Positions 1-6,499 of a DNA stretch of 6,907 bases are shown here, piece after piece. A program made the translations under genes and the position numbers. Position 1 is the first letter of the stretch. Each line of letters starts with the position of its first letter. The notes beneath the pieces were generated by a model. It was not told the origin of the DNA and made no database searches. It saw only the letters and a list, made by a program, of their open reading frames with translations. The stretch is from Thiotrichales bacterium (lineage in GTDB: Bacteria; Pseudomonadota; Gammaproteobacteria; Thiomicrospirales; Thiomicrospiraceae), in NCBI GenBank assembly GCA_014763835.1, contig JACXUQ010000069.1, forward strand, positions 1-6,907. The letters are read 5' to 3'.

Positions 1-8
1 CCTGACAC

Positions 9-1025
9 TTACAGCGTAATTTCCGCCTTACCGTCGCGCGCCATCAGTTCTCGCACCGCATCCGCCGGCGAGCACTCGTTATTCACAATACGGTAAACCT
101 GCTGCATGATCGGCAAATCCAGATAGTGGCGTTCGGCAATCTGCTTGACCGCCTGCACCGCTTTGACACCTTCAACCACCTGGCCGATGGATGCCATCAC
201 CGCTTCCGCCTGGCCGGGGTTCTTTGCCAGCTGCAAGCCAAAACGGCGGTTGCGCGACAGATCATCAGTACAGGTCAGCACCAGATCGCCCAAACCGGCC
301 AAGCCCATCAGGGTTTCCGGATTCGCGCCCAGCGCCTGCCCCAGACGCATCATCTCTGCCATACCACGCGCCACCAGCGCGGCACGCGCATTGGCCCCCA
401 GATGCAGGCCGTCGCTCATACCGGTGGCGATGGCCATAATATTTTTGTAGGCGCCGCCGATCTCCACACCCACCATATCGTTCTGGGTGTACATGCGGAA
501 ATTGCCGAAATGGAACAGGTCCGCCCAGAACTGCGCTTCCGCCTGATTTTCCGAGGCGCTGACCATCGCCGTCGGCAGTCCTTTGGCGACCTCGTCGGCA
601 AAGGTCGGACCGGAAAGCACCGCCATCGGCTGCGCTTCACCCAACACACTTTTGGCTACCTGATGCAACAGCAACGCATTTTGCGGCTCAAAGCCTTTGG
701 TCGCCCAGGCAAAATGCGCCAAACCTTCTGGCTGGCAGGTCTGAATCCGCTGCAAGGTTTCACGGAACACATGACTCGGCACCACCACCAATACCGCTTG
801 GGCGCCGACCAACACCTCATCCAACTGGGCACTGACCTGTAAGTTATCGGGAAAATGAATACCTTTAAGATAGGCAGTGTTTTCACGCTGGGTACGCAGC
901 TTTTTGGCCTGCTCGGCACTGTGCGTCCACAAGCGCACGACATGGCCGCCGCGCGCCAGATGAATCGCCAGGGCGGTGCCCCAGGCACCCGCACCGATAA
1001 CCGCGATGGGCATGGTTGCCGTCAT
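9..1025 (-). CDS. gpsA: NAD(P)H-dependent glycerol-3-phosphate dehydrogenase GpsA
   Basis: Cytoplasmic enzyme that reduces dihydroxyacetone phosphate to sn-glycerol-3-phosphate, the backbone for phospholipid synthesis. The 338-residue length is usual for the family. The N-terminal Rossmann fold carries GAGAWG (residues 11-16). VVPSHVF (81-87), ATKG (108-111) and SGPTFA (138-143) follow. The expected catalytic lysine is K194 in GGAYKN. The C-terminal helical domain has GLAGLGDL (241-248) and LSRNRRFG (256-263), family signatures for substrate and cofactor binding. The start at 1025 has AGGG seven bases upstream; M5, just before the Rossmann strand, is a possible alternative. It lies 30 bp after secB and is the last gene of the operon seen here. 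The stop is 8 bp from the window edge, so a following cysE, as in E. coli, cannot be seen. Identity is very secure; only the exact start is open. Confidence 0.97.
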   Translation of the reverse strand: MTATMPIAVIGAGAWGTALAIHLARGGHVVRLWTHSAEQAKKLRTQRENTAYLKGIHFPDNLQVSAQLDEVLVGAQAVLVVVPSHVFRETLQRIQTCQPEGLAHFAWATKGFEPQNALLLHQVAKSVLGEAQPMAVLSGPTFADEVAKGLPTAMVSASENQAEAQFWADLFHFGNFRMYTQNDMVGVEIGGAYKNIMAIATGMSDGLHLGANARAALVARGMAEMMRLGQALGANPETLMGLAGLGDLVLTCTDDLSRNRRFGLQLAKNPGQAEAVMASIGQVVEGVKAVQAVKQIAERHYLDLPIMQQVYRIVNNECSPADAVRELMARDGKAEITL

Positions 1026-1055
1026 TTCCAGACCCTGTCCGACTTCGCCAGCCGC

Positions 1056-1508
1056 TTACTGCGCAGTCGCCTGAGCCGCTTGCGCCTGCAAGTGCTCATG
1101 GTACATGGCATCAAAATTGACCGGCTCCAGCAGCAACTGCGGGAAACCGCCACGTGCTACCAGATCGGACACCGTTTCACGCGCATAAGGGAACAGCGTG
1201 TTCGGGCACTGCGAACCCAGCAAATAATTCAACTCTTCGTCGCTGAAACCTTCCAGTGTAAAGATACCGGCCTGTTCAACTTCACACAAAAACGCCGTGT
1301 GTTCGCCGATTTTAGTGGTCGCCGTCACGCGCAAAATCACGTGAAACAAGCCCTCTTCCAAACCTTTGCTTTCGATATTCAGATTCACATCCAGCACCGG
1401 TTTGAACTCCGCCGCGAAAATACCCGGTGTGTTCGGCGATTCAAACGAGATATCCTTGGTGTAGATTTTTTGAATAATGAATTTTTTCGCTGCAGTCGTT
1501 TCAGACAT
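1056..1508 (-). CDS. secB: Protein-export chaperone SecB
   Basis: Tetrameric cytosolic chaperone that keeps preproteins unfolded and delivers them to SecA at the Sec translocon. The 150-residue length is typical. Conserved SecB blocks are visible: IQKIYTKDISFESPN (residues 12-26), FLCEVEQAGIF (73-83), CPNTLFPYARE (101-111) and GGFPQLLLEPVNFDAMY (120-136). The last ten or so residues are a Gln/Ala-rich tail, consistent with the variable C-terminus of the family. The start is supported by an AAGGA ribosome-binding site seven bases upstream. The gene lies between grxC (86 bp upstream) and gpsA (30 bp downstream). A hairpin in the upstream gap (1541-1572) may reduce or process the transcript arriving from grxC. 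I see no good sigma-70 promoter in that gap, so secB probably depends on read-through from the upstream genes. Confidence 0.97.
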   Translation of the reverse strand: MSETTAAKKFIIQKIYTKDISFESPNTPGIFAAEFKPVLDVNLNIESKGLEEGLFHVILRVTATTKIGEHTAFLCEVEQAGIFTLEGFSDEELNYLLGSQCPNTLFPYARETVSDLVARGGFPQLLLEPVNFDAMYHEHLQAQAAQATAQ

Positions 1509-1540
1509 GTGTCGTTCCTTAAAAAGCTTTATAAATATGA

Positions 1541-1572
1541 AAGCGCGCGTCTGCCATTTCAGACGCGCGCTT
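1541..1572 (-). terminator. Hairpin between grxC and secB: attenuating terminator or processing site
   Basis: The arms 1541-1553 and 1560-1572 form a perfect 13-bp stem, rich in alternating G and C, with a 6-base loop. Read on the minus strand, the stem is followed by CTTTCATATTTAT, which is U-rich but not a clean U-run. On the plus strand the stem is followed by AAAGATTACA, so termination in that direction is unlikely. Its place inside an operon suggests a partial terminator or an RNase processing or stabilising structure that sets secB-gpsA levels relative to rhodanese-grxC. The structure is seen directly; its role is inferred. Confidence 0.55.
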
Positions 1573-1594
1573 AAAGATTACACAGAAGGTTGAA

Positions 1595-1849
1595 TCAAGC
1601 GTTCAATAGCGGGTCGATTTCACCGCGCTTGTCGGCCGCGGACAAATCATCAAAGCCGCCAACATGGTGATCGCCGATATAAATCTGCGGCACGGTTTCG
1701 CGCCCGCACTTGGCTCTCAAATCCGCCCACAACTGCGGATCACGACCCACATCAATGGTTTCGTAACTCACGCCCTTGGAATCCAGCAGGCGTTTAGCCA
1801 TATTGCAGTAAGGGCAGGTCTGGGTCAGATAAATCACTACGTGCGCCAT
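1595..1849 (-). CDS. grxC: Glutaredoxin 3 (GrxC type)
   Basis: Small cytoplasmic thiol-disulfide oxidoreductase that is reduced by glutathione and donates electrons to disulfides and mixed glutathione disulfides. It is 84 residues long, normal for bacterial glutaredoxin 3. The dithiol active site CPYC is at residues 12-15, the cis-proline motif TVPQ at 52-55, and the glutathione-binding GGFDDL at 64-69. C48 is an additional cysteine outside the active site. The start is clear: AAGGAG lies seven bases before the ATG. It sits 32 bp after the rhodanese gene and upstream of secB, the order known from E. coli. The function is well supported; the specific physiological partners are not visible from sequence. 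Confidence 0.96.
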   Translation of the reverse strand: MAHVVIYLTQTCPYCNMAKRLLDSKGVSYETIDVGRDPQLWADLRAKCGRETVPQIYIGDHHVGGFDDLSAADKRGEIDPLLNA

Positions 1850-1881
1850 CGCGTTCTCCTTGCTTGATTTTGCCTTGGAGG

Positions 1882-2319
1882 CTAGTTTTTGCGGTTTTTT
1901 TTTGACTTACCGCCAACCGGCAGACCGGCCGCACGCCAGGCGTTGATACCGCCGGCCAGATTAAAGACCTGGGTATAGCCGTTTTTGACCAGCATACCGG
2001 CGGCACGGCTGGAACGCGCGCCACTGGCGCAATACACCAGAACCGGCTGATCTTTTGGCGCGTTCAAAGAAGCGATTTTACCGGCCAGTTCGGTGACCGA
2101 AATATTGGTGGCATTACCGATCATGCCGTCGCGTGCTTCACCTGCCGTGCGCACGTCCAATAAGAAAGCGTCATCATTGAAAAGGCGGGTGGCTTCATCT
2201 GTTCCCACGCTTTTATAACCGGCGATGCGATCACCCACATAGCTGAACACCAACATGGCCACAACGACCGCCAACGCCACAAACAAAAGCATATGCTCTT
2301 GCATAAATTCAATAAACAT
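1882..2319 (-). CDS. yibN: Membrane-anchored single-domain rhodanese (YibN type)
   Basis: Likely sulfurtransferase of the rhodanese superfamily tethered to the inner membrane. Of 145 residues, about 10-27 form one hydrophobic segment with no signal-peptidase site. The rhodanese domain follows from about residue 38, with LLDVR at 53-57, the active-site loop beginning at C97 (CASGARS, 97-103) and the closing GGINAW motif at 123-128. The catalytic cysteine is present, so the protein is probably active and carries a persulfide; its physiological sulfur acceptor is unknown. The basic tail (GGKSKKNRKN) suggests that the domain faces the cytoplasm. AAGGGA lies six bases before the ATG. It is the first gene of the leftward operon, and the pairing with grxC suggests a shared role in thiol or sulfur handling. 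The symbol rests on domain layout and gene order. Confidence 0.9.
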   Translation of the reverse strand: MFIEFMQEHMLLFVALAVVVAMLVFSYVGDRIAGYKSVGTDEATRLFNDDAFLLDVRTAGEARDGMIGNATNISVTELAGKIASLNAPKDQPVLVYCASGARSSRAAGMLVKNGYTQVFNLAGGINAWRAAGLPVGGKSKKNRKN

Positions 2320-2380
2320 CAGGCTTCCCTTTTTATAAAGCTACTTTAAACCTTAAACAGGAGTTCACTCAAAGCTAATG

Positions 2381-2389
2381 ATTTTAACA
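2381..2389 (-). promoter_or_regulatory. Candidate extended -10 promoter for the rhodanese-grxC-secB-gpsA operon
   Basis: On the minus strand this reads TGTTAAAAT: a TGn extension followed by TAAAAT, one mismatch from TATAAT. No good -35 hexamer lies 16-18 bases upstream, which fits an extended -10 promoter. Transcription would start near 2374, giving a leader of about 55 bases before the ATG. Inferred by eye only. Confidence 0.4.
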
Positions 2390-2401
2390 GCGAAACTCGC
2401 T
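2389..2401. repeat. Short inverted repeat between divergent promoters
   Basis: AGCGA (2389-2393) and TCGCT (2397-2401) are perfect inverted arms around a 3-base centre. The repeat overlaps the TG element of the leftward candidate promoter and the first base of the rightward -10. It could be an operator acting on both directions, but a 5-bp arm is short enough to occur by chance. Confidence 0.3.
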
Positions 2402-2406
2402 ACAAT
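2401..2406 (+). promoter_or_regulatory. Candidate -10 element for gpmI
   Basis: TACAAT matches the sigma-70 -10 consensus at five of six positions. It would place the transcript start near 2413, about 32 bases before the gpmI ATG. No convincing -35 hexamer is seen 16-18 bases upstream; TTAACA at 2384-2389 resembles one but is only 11 bases away. An activator may be needed, or the true promoter may differ. Confidence 0.3.
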
Positions 2407-2444
2407 AAATCGAATTTAACAAATTTTTAGGGTACCTAACCACC

Positions 2445-4025
2445 ATGAGTCAAGAACTTACGCCCAAAAAGCATCTGCAATACCGCCCGACCGGATTGAT
2501 CATCCTCGACGGCTGGGGATACCGCGAAGAAACCCACGCCAACGCCATCGCCTTGGCCAACACACCTAACTGGGACAAACTGTTCAGCAGCCGTCCGCAC
2601 ACCCTGATCGGCACCTCCGGCATGGACGTCGGCCTGCCGCACGGTCAGATGGGCAACTCGGAAGTCGGCCACCTTAACCTCGGTGCCGGTCGCGTGGTCT
2701 ATCAGGACTTGACCCGTATCCAGAAAGACATCGATGACGGCCGCTTCTTCCAGAACAACGCACTGCTTAACGCCATCGACAAGTCGGTCGAACGTGGACG
2801 CGCCGTGCACATTATGGGCCTGTTGTCGGATGGCGGCGTCCACTCGCACATCAACCACCTGAAAGCGGCGATGACCCTGGCGGTACAGCGCGGCGCCAAG
2901 GCGCTGCTGCATATCTTCACCGACGGCCGCGACACCTCGCCGCAAAGCGCCCTGCAATACATCGAAGAGATGGAAGAACACCTTAAAAGCATCGGCGGCG
3001 GCCGCATCGTTTCAGTCACCGGCCGATTCTACGCGCTGGACCGCGACAACCGCTGGGAACGCATTCAGCAGGCTTACAACGCCATTTGCTGCGGTGAAGC
3101 ACCGTTTGAAGCCAACTCCGCCAAAGAGGCGGTGGAGATGGCTTATGCACGCGGCGAGACCGACGAGTTCATTCAACCAACAGCCATCCTGAGCAAAAAA
3201 GGCAAAAAAGCCAAGGTCAAAGACGGCTCTTCGATGATTTTCATGAACTACCGTTCGGACCGCGCCCGCCAATTGACCAGCGCCTTCATTATCAGCGACT
3301 TCGGCGATTTCCACCGCTGTAAAACACCGGTGCTGTCGGCCTTTGTGACGCTGACCGAATACAACAAAAACTTCGAGAACTTCGGCGCTACCATCGCCTT
3401 CCGTCCGAACAAACTGAAAAACACCTTCGGTGAATACATTTCCAGCCTGGATCTTTGCCAGTTGCGCATTGCCGAAACCGAAAAATACGCCCACGTTACC
3501 TTCTTCCTCAATGGTGGTATCGAAGCGCCCTACAAAGGTGAAGACCGCATTCTCGTGCCTTCGCCGAAAGTGCGCACCTACGACCTGCAGCCGGAAATGA
3601 GCGTCGGCGAACTGACCGAGAAACTGGTGGAAGCGGTTGAATCAGATAAATACGACACCTTTATCTGCAACATCGCCAACCCCGACATGGTCGGCCACTC
3701 CGGCAACATTCCGGCCTGCATCAAAGCGGTCGAAGCGGTGGACGAAGCCCTCGGTAAAATCCTGGCGGCCATCGAAAAAGCGGGCGGCCAAGTGATTGTT
3801 ACCGCTGACCACGGCAATATCGAAATGCTGGAAGACCCGGCAACCGGCGAACCCCTGACATCACACACCACCTCCCCGGTCCCGCTGGTCTATTTCGGTC
3901 CTCAACAGGTGGAGCTGCGTGATGGCGGCACTCTGCCGGACGTCATGCCGACCATGCTCGATATCATGGGCCTGCCGCAACCGGAAGAGATGACCGGTGC
4001 CAGCTTGATTGCACGTTACAAATAA
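2445..4025 (+). CDS. gpmI: 2,3-bisphosphoglycerate-independent phosphoglycerate mutase
   Basis: Cytoplasmic Mn-dependent enzyme that interconverts 3-phosphoglycerate and 2-phosphoglycerate in glycolysis and gluconeogenesis. It has 526 residues, slightly longer than the usual 510-515, mainly from a longer N-terminus. The phosphatase-domain metal ligands are recognisable: D22 in ILDGWG, nucleophile S72 in MGNSEVGH, D414 and H418 in NPDMVGHSG, D455 and H456 in TADHGN, and H474. The phosphotransferase domain shows GGVHSH (130-135), DGRD (160-163), GRFYALDRDNRW (193-204) and MNYRSDRAR (267-275). Residues 250-260 are lysine-rich where E. coli has a less basic loop. The ribosome-binding site is poor: AGGG lies 12 bases before the ATG. 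It is divergent from the rhodanese operon, as in E. coli, but envC does not follow. A strong terminator just downstream suggests it is transcribed alone. Confidence 0.98.
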   Translation: MSQELTPKKHLQYRPTGLIILDGWGYREETHANAIALANTPNWDKLFSSRPHTLIGTSGMDVGLPHGQMGNSEVGHLNLGAGRVVYQDLTRIQKDIDDGRFFQNNALLNAIDKSVERGRAVHIMGLLSDGGVHSHINHLKAAMTLAVQRGAKALLHIFTDGRDTSPQSALQYIEEMEEHLKSIGGGRIVSVTGRFYALDRDNRWERIQQAYNAICCGEAPFEANSAKEAVEMAYARGETDEFIQPTAILSKKGKKAKVKDGSSMIFMNYRSDRARQLTSAFIISDFGDFHRCKTPVLSAFVTLTEYNKNFENFGATIAFRPNKLKNTFGEYISSLDLCQLRIAETEKYAHVTFFLNGGIEAPYKGEDRILVPSPKVRTYDLQPEMSVGELTEKLVEAVESDKYDTFICNIANPDMVGHSGNIPACIKAVEAVDEALGKILAAIEKAGGQVIVTADHGNIEMLEDPATGEPLTSHTTSPVPLVYFGPQQVELRDGGTLPDVMPTMLDIMGLPQPEEMTGASLIARYK

Positions 4026-4048
4026 GTTCGGCGCAAATCCGCTTTTGC

Positions 4049-4099
4049 AAAACTGAACAGGCCGGGTGGGAATCTCTCCTACCCGGCCTGTTCAGTTTT
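4049..4099 (+). terminator. Strong intrinsic terminator after gpmI
   Basis: Arms 4049-4067 and 4081-4099 form a 19-bp perfect stem. It is extended inward by one G-U pair and three more pairs, leaving a loop of about five bases. The stem is GC-rich in the middle and ends in four T on the plus strand. Its outer left arm begins with four A, so it could also stop transcription coming from the right. It begins 23 bases after the gpmI stop and separates gpmI from the cardiolipin synthase unit. Confidence 0.9.
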
Positions 4100-4141
4100 A
4101 GAACGCCGTTTTCAAAGAAACGCCGCCACAACACAACTTAC

Positions 4142-4170
4142 TGGAAAAATCCGCTTAAGCCTCTTATGCT
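4142..4170 (+). promoter_or_regulatory. Weak candidate sigma-70 promoter for the cardiolipin synthase unit
   Basis: TGGAAA (4142-4147) and TATGCT (4165-4170) are separated by 17 bases, each matching consensus at four of six positions. The start point would fall near 4177, about 27 bases before the ATG. Some promoter is expected here because a strong terminator lies upstream. The specific hexamers are uncertain. Confidence 0.3.
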
Positions 4171-4203
4171 ATGAAACACCCTGTTCACTAAAAAGCGCCG
4201 AAC

Positions 4204-5601
4204 ATGACCGTTTTCATTGAGCACCCCACATTCTGGTTTTACCTGATCGACATCTCGCTGATCATCGCGACCTTGCTGCATATGCTCTACCAGCGGCGTT
4301 CGCCGCAAAATCTCATGGCCTGGACACTGACCCTGCTGCTGCTACCCTTTATCGGCGTAATGCTCTACATTATCTTCGGTTCCCGCAAACTGCTGTATGC
4401 CAAACGGCGCAAAGCCAAAATCTCGCTGCAACCGGTTTCCGAGCTGTTGCCCGACCAGCCTTTTGCACAACGCATCGAACGCCTGTTGCGCGCCAACCAC
4501 ATCGCCGGCAGCAGCAACGACAATCAGGCACACCTCTGCCCAAACGGCGAAGCAGCCTTTCAACGCCTTCTCAGCCTGATTAAAAAGGCGCAACGGCAGA
4601 TTCACCTGCAGACCTATATTCTGGAAAACGACACCACCGGTCAGGCCATACTCGAGGCACTTACCGACAAAGCCCGGCAAGGGGTCGAAGTGCGCCTGCT
4701 GCTTGACGCCATCGGCTCTTTCAAACTCTACATCCACCGCAAACCGCTTACAAAACTTCAACAGGCGGGGGGGCATGTCGCGTTTTTTCAACCGCCACTG
4801 CACTCACTACTCAAAAGCCAGATCAACCTGCGTAATCACCGTAAAATCTACCTGTTTGATCAACAAACCCTGCTGACCGGCGGCATGAACCTCTCCAACG
4901 ATTATCTTGGCGCCAATCCGCATGCGCAACGCTGGCAGGATCTGATGATTGAAATCCGCGGTTCCAGCCTGACCCACTACCAGAATATTTTCAACGAAGA
5001 CTGGTTCTATACCACCGGCGAACGGCTCCCGACCCGTCCGGCAGACCACCCTGCCGCAATCACTGGCGAAATCGTGCAGGTGATCCCTTCCGGCCCGGAC
5101 ATCGACAGCGATGCCCTGTTTGAAACCCTGCTGCAAGGCATTCACATGGCACAGGAAGAGATTGAAATTGTGACGCCTTATTTCATCCCCGACAGCGACA
5201 TCCTCAATGCATTGCTGATCGCAGTGAAACGCGGCGTCCGCGTCACCCTGATCAGCCCGCAAAAGTCCGACCACCTGCTGTTTGATCTGGGACGCAGCTC
5301 CTATATGCGCGAACTGGCCGAACAGGGCGGCAAAATCCTGCTCTATCCGCACACCATGCTACACGCCAAGCTGGTGATGATTGACCGGCAGAATCTGTTT
5401 ATCGGCTCGGCCAATCTCGACTACCGTTCACTATTCATCAACCATGAAGTAGTCAACTGCATCTATTCCTCGGCCTTAATAACCGACATTACCACCTGGC
5501 TGAACCCCATCAAACAGGCCTGCATCCCCTACTACCCACCCCACCAAAAAGGGCGGCGCCTGTTTGAAAACCTCACACGGATTTTCGCGCCGATTTTGTA
5601 G
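4204..5601 (+). CDS. cls: Cardiolipin synthase (phospholipase D family, ClsA type)
   Basis: Inner-membrane enzyme that condenses two phosphatidylglycerol molecules into cardiolipin and glycerol. It has 465 residues, near the usual 480. Two N-terminal transmembrane segments (about residues 10-29 and 38-58) are typical of the PLDc_N region in ClsA-type enzymes. Both phospholipase D HKD motifs are complete: H212-x-K214-x4-D219 followed by GGMNLSNDY, and H387-x-K389-x4-D394 followed by GSANLDYRS. TPYFIPD (324-330), before the second motif, is another family signature. No Shine-Dalgarno sequence stands before the ATG, so translation may be weak or the real start may differ, though the N-terminus aligns well with known enzymes. 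The next gene follows after 11 bp. Other phospholipase D family members are possible, but the membrane N-terminus and spacing favour cardiolipin synthesis. Confidence 0.93.
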   Translation: MTVFIEHPTFWFYLIDISLIIATLLHMLYQRRSPQNLMAWTLTLLLLPFIGVMLYIIFGSRKLLYAKRRKAKISLQPVSELLPDQPFAQRIERLLRANHIAGSSNDNQAHLCPNGEAAFQRLLSLIKKAQRQIHLQTYILENDTTGQAILEALTDKARQGVEVRLLLDAIGSFKLYIHRKPLTKLQQAGGHVAFFQPPLHSLLKSQINLRNHRKIYLFDQQTLLTGGMNLSNDYLGANPHAQRWQDLMIEIRGSSLTHYQNIFNEDWFYTTGERLPTRPADHPAAITGEIVQVIPSGPDIDSDALFETLLQGIHMAQEEIEIVTPYFIPDSDILNALLIAVKRGVRVTLISPQKSDHLLFDLGRSSYMRELAEQGGKILLYPHTMLHAKLVMIDRQNLFIGSANLDYRSLFINHEVVNCIYSSALITDITTWLNPIKQACIPYYPPHQKGRRLFENLTRIFAPIL

Positions 5602-5612
5602 AGTCATCCGCC

Positions 5613-6347
5613 ATGTACCGACCCCACTACACGCCACTGAGCGAACCCAACCATCAGCAGAAGCCGCTACCCAACTGCTTCAAACTGCTCTGCTGGAACT
5701 TGCAGAAAACCGATTTCAGCCACTTTATGCACCGCACCATTGAGCAATTGCTCGACATAGCGCCGCCACAACTACTGGCACTGCAAGAAGCCAGCACCCA
5801 TGAATCCCAAACGCGCTTTTTTGACCTGCCGTTTGCCATGGCCCCCAACATTCAGACCGGCAAACGCCATTTCGGCGTGCTCACGGCCTGCGAATACAGT
5901 ATGACCCCCTACCTGCAATGCCTGACCCACAGCCGCGAACTCGGCTGGAGCACCCACAAAACCGCTCTGATCACCCAGCATCAACTGGCAAACGGCGAGA
6001 TACTGATTCACGCCAATATTCACGCCATCAACTTCGTGCCCAACCCGGTTTTTCAACGCGAACTGCAACATCTCTACCAGCATCTGGCGCAGCATACCGG
6101 CCCCTTGATCGTCAGCGGCGATTTCAACACCTGGAATAAAACACGCCTCAAAACGCTGCACAATCTGAACGAAAATCTACAGCTGCAACAAGCCGAAATA
6201 GCCAACGCCAACGCCATCAAAACGCTGTTTCGTCATCCGCTCGACTACATCTTCTTCCGCCAACTCAAACTGCAAGAAGCCCGCGCACTTCACGTCCGTG
6301 AAATCTCCGACCACAACCCGCTGCTCGCGCGCTTCTGCACCCTCTGA
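5613..6347 (+). CDS. YafD-like endonuclease/exonuclease/phosphatase family protein
   Basis: Predicted metal-dependent phosphodiesterase of the EEP fold (relatives: exonuclease III, DNase I, sphingomyelinase). Expected active-site residues are visible in order over 244 residues: N29 in CWNLQK, E59 in LALQE, H137 in NIHAINF, D170 and N172 in SGDFNTWN, D211 in LDYIFFR, and D233-H234 in SDHNPL. The set looks complete, so catalysis is likely. The spacing and the blocks NIHAINF, GPLIVSGDFN, PLDYIFF and SDHNPLL resemble E. coli YafD (UPF0294), whose substrate, as far as I know, is not established. No signal peptide or membrane segment is seen, so a cytoplasmic location is likely. It starts 11 bp after cls with almost no ribosome-binding site, suggesting translation coupled to cls. 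The substrate could be nucleic acid or a phosphodiester lipid headgroup; the sequence does not decide. Confidence 0.85.
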   Translation: MYRPHYTPLSEPNHQQKPLPNCFKLLCWNLQKTDFSHFMHRTIEQLLDIAPPQLLALQEASTHESQTRFFDLPFAMAPNIQTGKRHFGVLTACEYSMTPYLQCLTHSRELGWSTHKTALITQHQLANGEILIHANIHAINFVPNPVFQRELQHLYQHLAQHTGPLIVSGDFNTWNKTRLKTLHNLNENLQLQQAEIANANAIKTLFRHPLDYIFFRQLKLQEARALHVREISDHNPLLARFCTL

Positions 6348-6382
6348 TTTCCACCCCTAAGCGCCTGAAAAACTGCTACAAT

Positions 6383-6412
6383 TTGATTCCAAATGCATAG
6401 ATAAAGTATAAT
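6383..6412 (+). promoter_or_regulatory. Distal candidate promoter for gltB
   Basis: TTGATT (6383-6388) and a consensus TATAAT (6407-6412) are separated by 18 bases. Transcription would begin near 6419, giving a leader of about 120 bases that contains the AT-rich hairpin and the inverted repeat described nearby. The -10 is perfect and the -35 matches at four of six positions. Confidence 0.55.
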
Positions 6413-6427
6413 CTCGCACCTATTTTA

Positions 6428-6448
6428 TTTTTTAAATGCGCTAAAAAA
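6428..6448. repeat. AT-only inverted repeat in the gltB leader
   Basis: TTTTTTA (6428-6434) and TAAAAAA (6442-6448) are perfect inverted arms around a 7-base loop. The A/T-only stem is too weak for a strong terminator on its own. It may act as bent DNA or an UP-like element, or as a leaky terminator for read-through from the upstream EEP gene. Confidence 0.3.
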
Positions 6449-6473
6449 ACATAAAAACCTTATATAACAACCA

Positions 6474-6499
6474 GTTACAAAGCCATTTGACGCTGTAAC
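6474..6499. promoter_or_regulatory. Candidate operator: inverted repeat over the proximal gltB promoter
   Basis: GTTACA (6474-6479) and TGTAAC (6494-6499) are perfect 6-bp inverted arms separated by 14 bases. The right half sits immediately after the -35 hexamer of the proximal promoter and the left half just upstream of it, so a bound dimer could block or recruit RNA polymerase. In RNA from the distal promoter, the same bases can pair as a hairpin extended by AGC/GCT with a small bulge. The regulator is not identified. Confidence 0.4.

Noticed and set aside
126..842. 238-codon plus-strand frame inside gpsA
   Set aside because: It is antisense to gpsA; the His/Arg/Gln-rich product looks like a frame shadow.
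855..1574. 239-codon plus-strand open frame across secB and the start of gpsA
   Set aside because: It lies antisense to two certain genes, its product is rich in Arg, His and Gln with no recognisable domain, and it spans an intergenic hairpin. It is a shadow of the real genes.
2436..2981. 181-codon minus-strand frame inside gpmI
   Set aside because: It is antisense to a fully conserved enzyme and its product shows no family motif. Long antisense frames are expected from the GC-biased third positions here.
3012..3494. 160-codon minus-strand frame inside gpmI
   Set aside because: Same reasoning: antisense to conserved catalytic-domain codons, with no domain or ribosome-binding site that would support it.
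4807..5352. 181-codon minus-strand frame inside cls
   Set aside because: It is antisense to both conserved halves of cardiolipin synthase and has no recognisable product.
6329..6364. GCGCTT / AAGCGC inverted pair as a terminator for the EEP gene
   Set aside because: The arms are only 6 bp with a 24-base loop, the left arm lies in the coding region, and no T-run follows.
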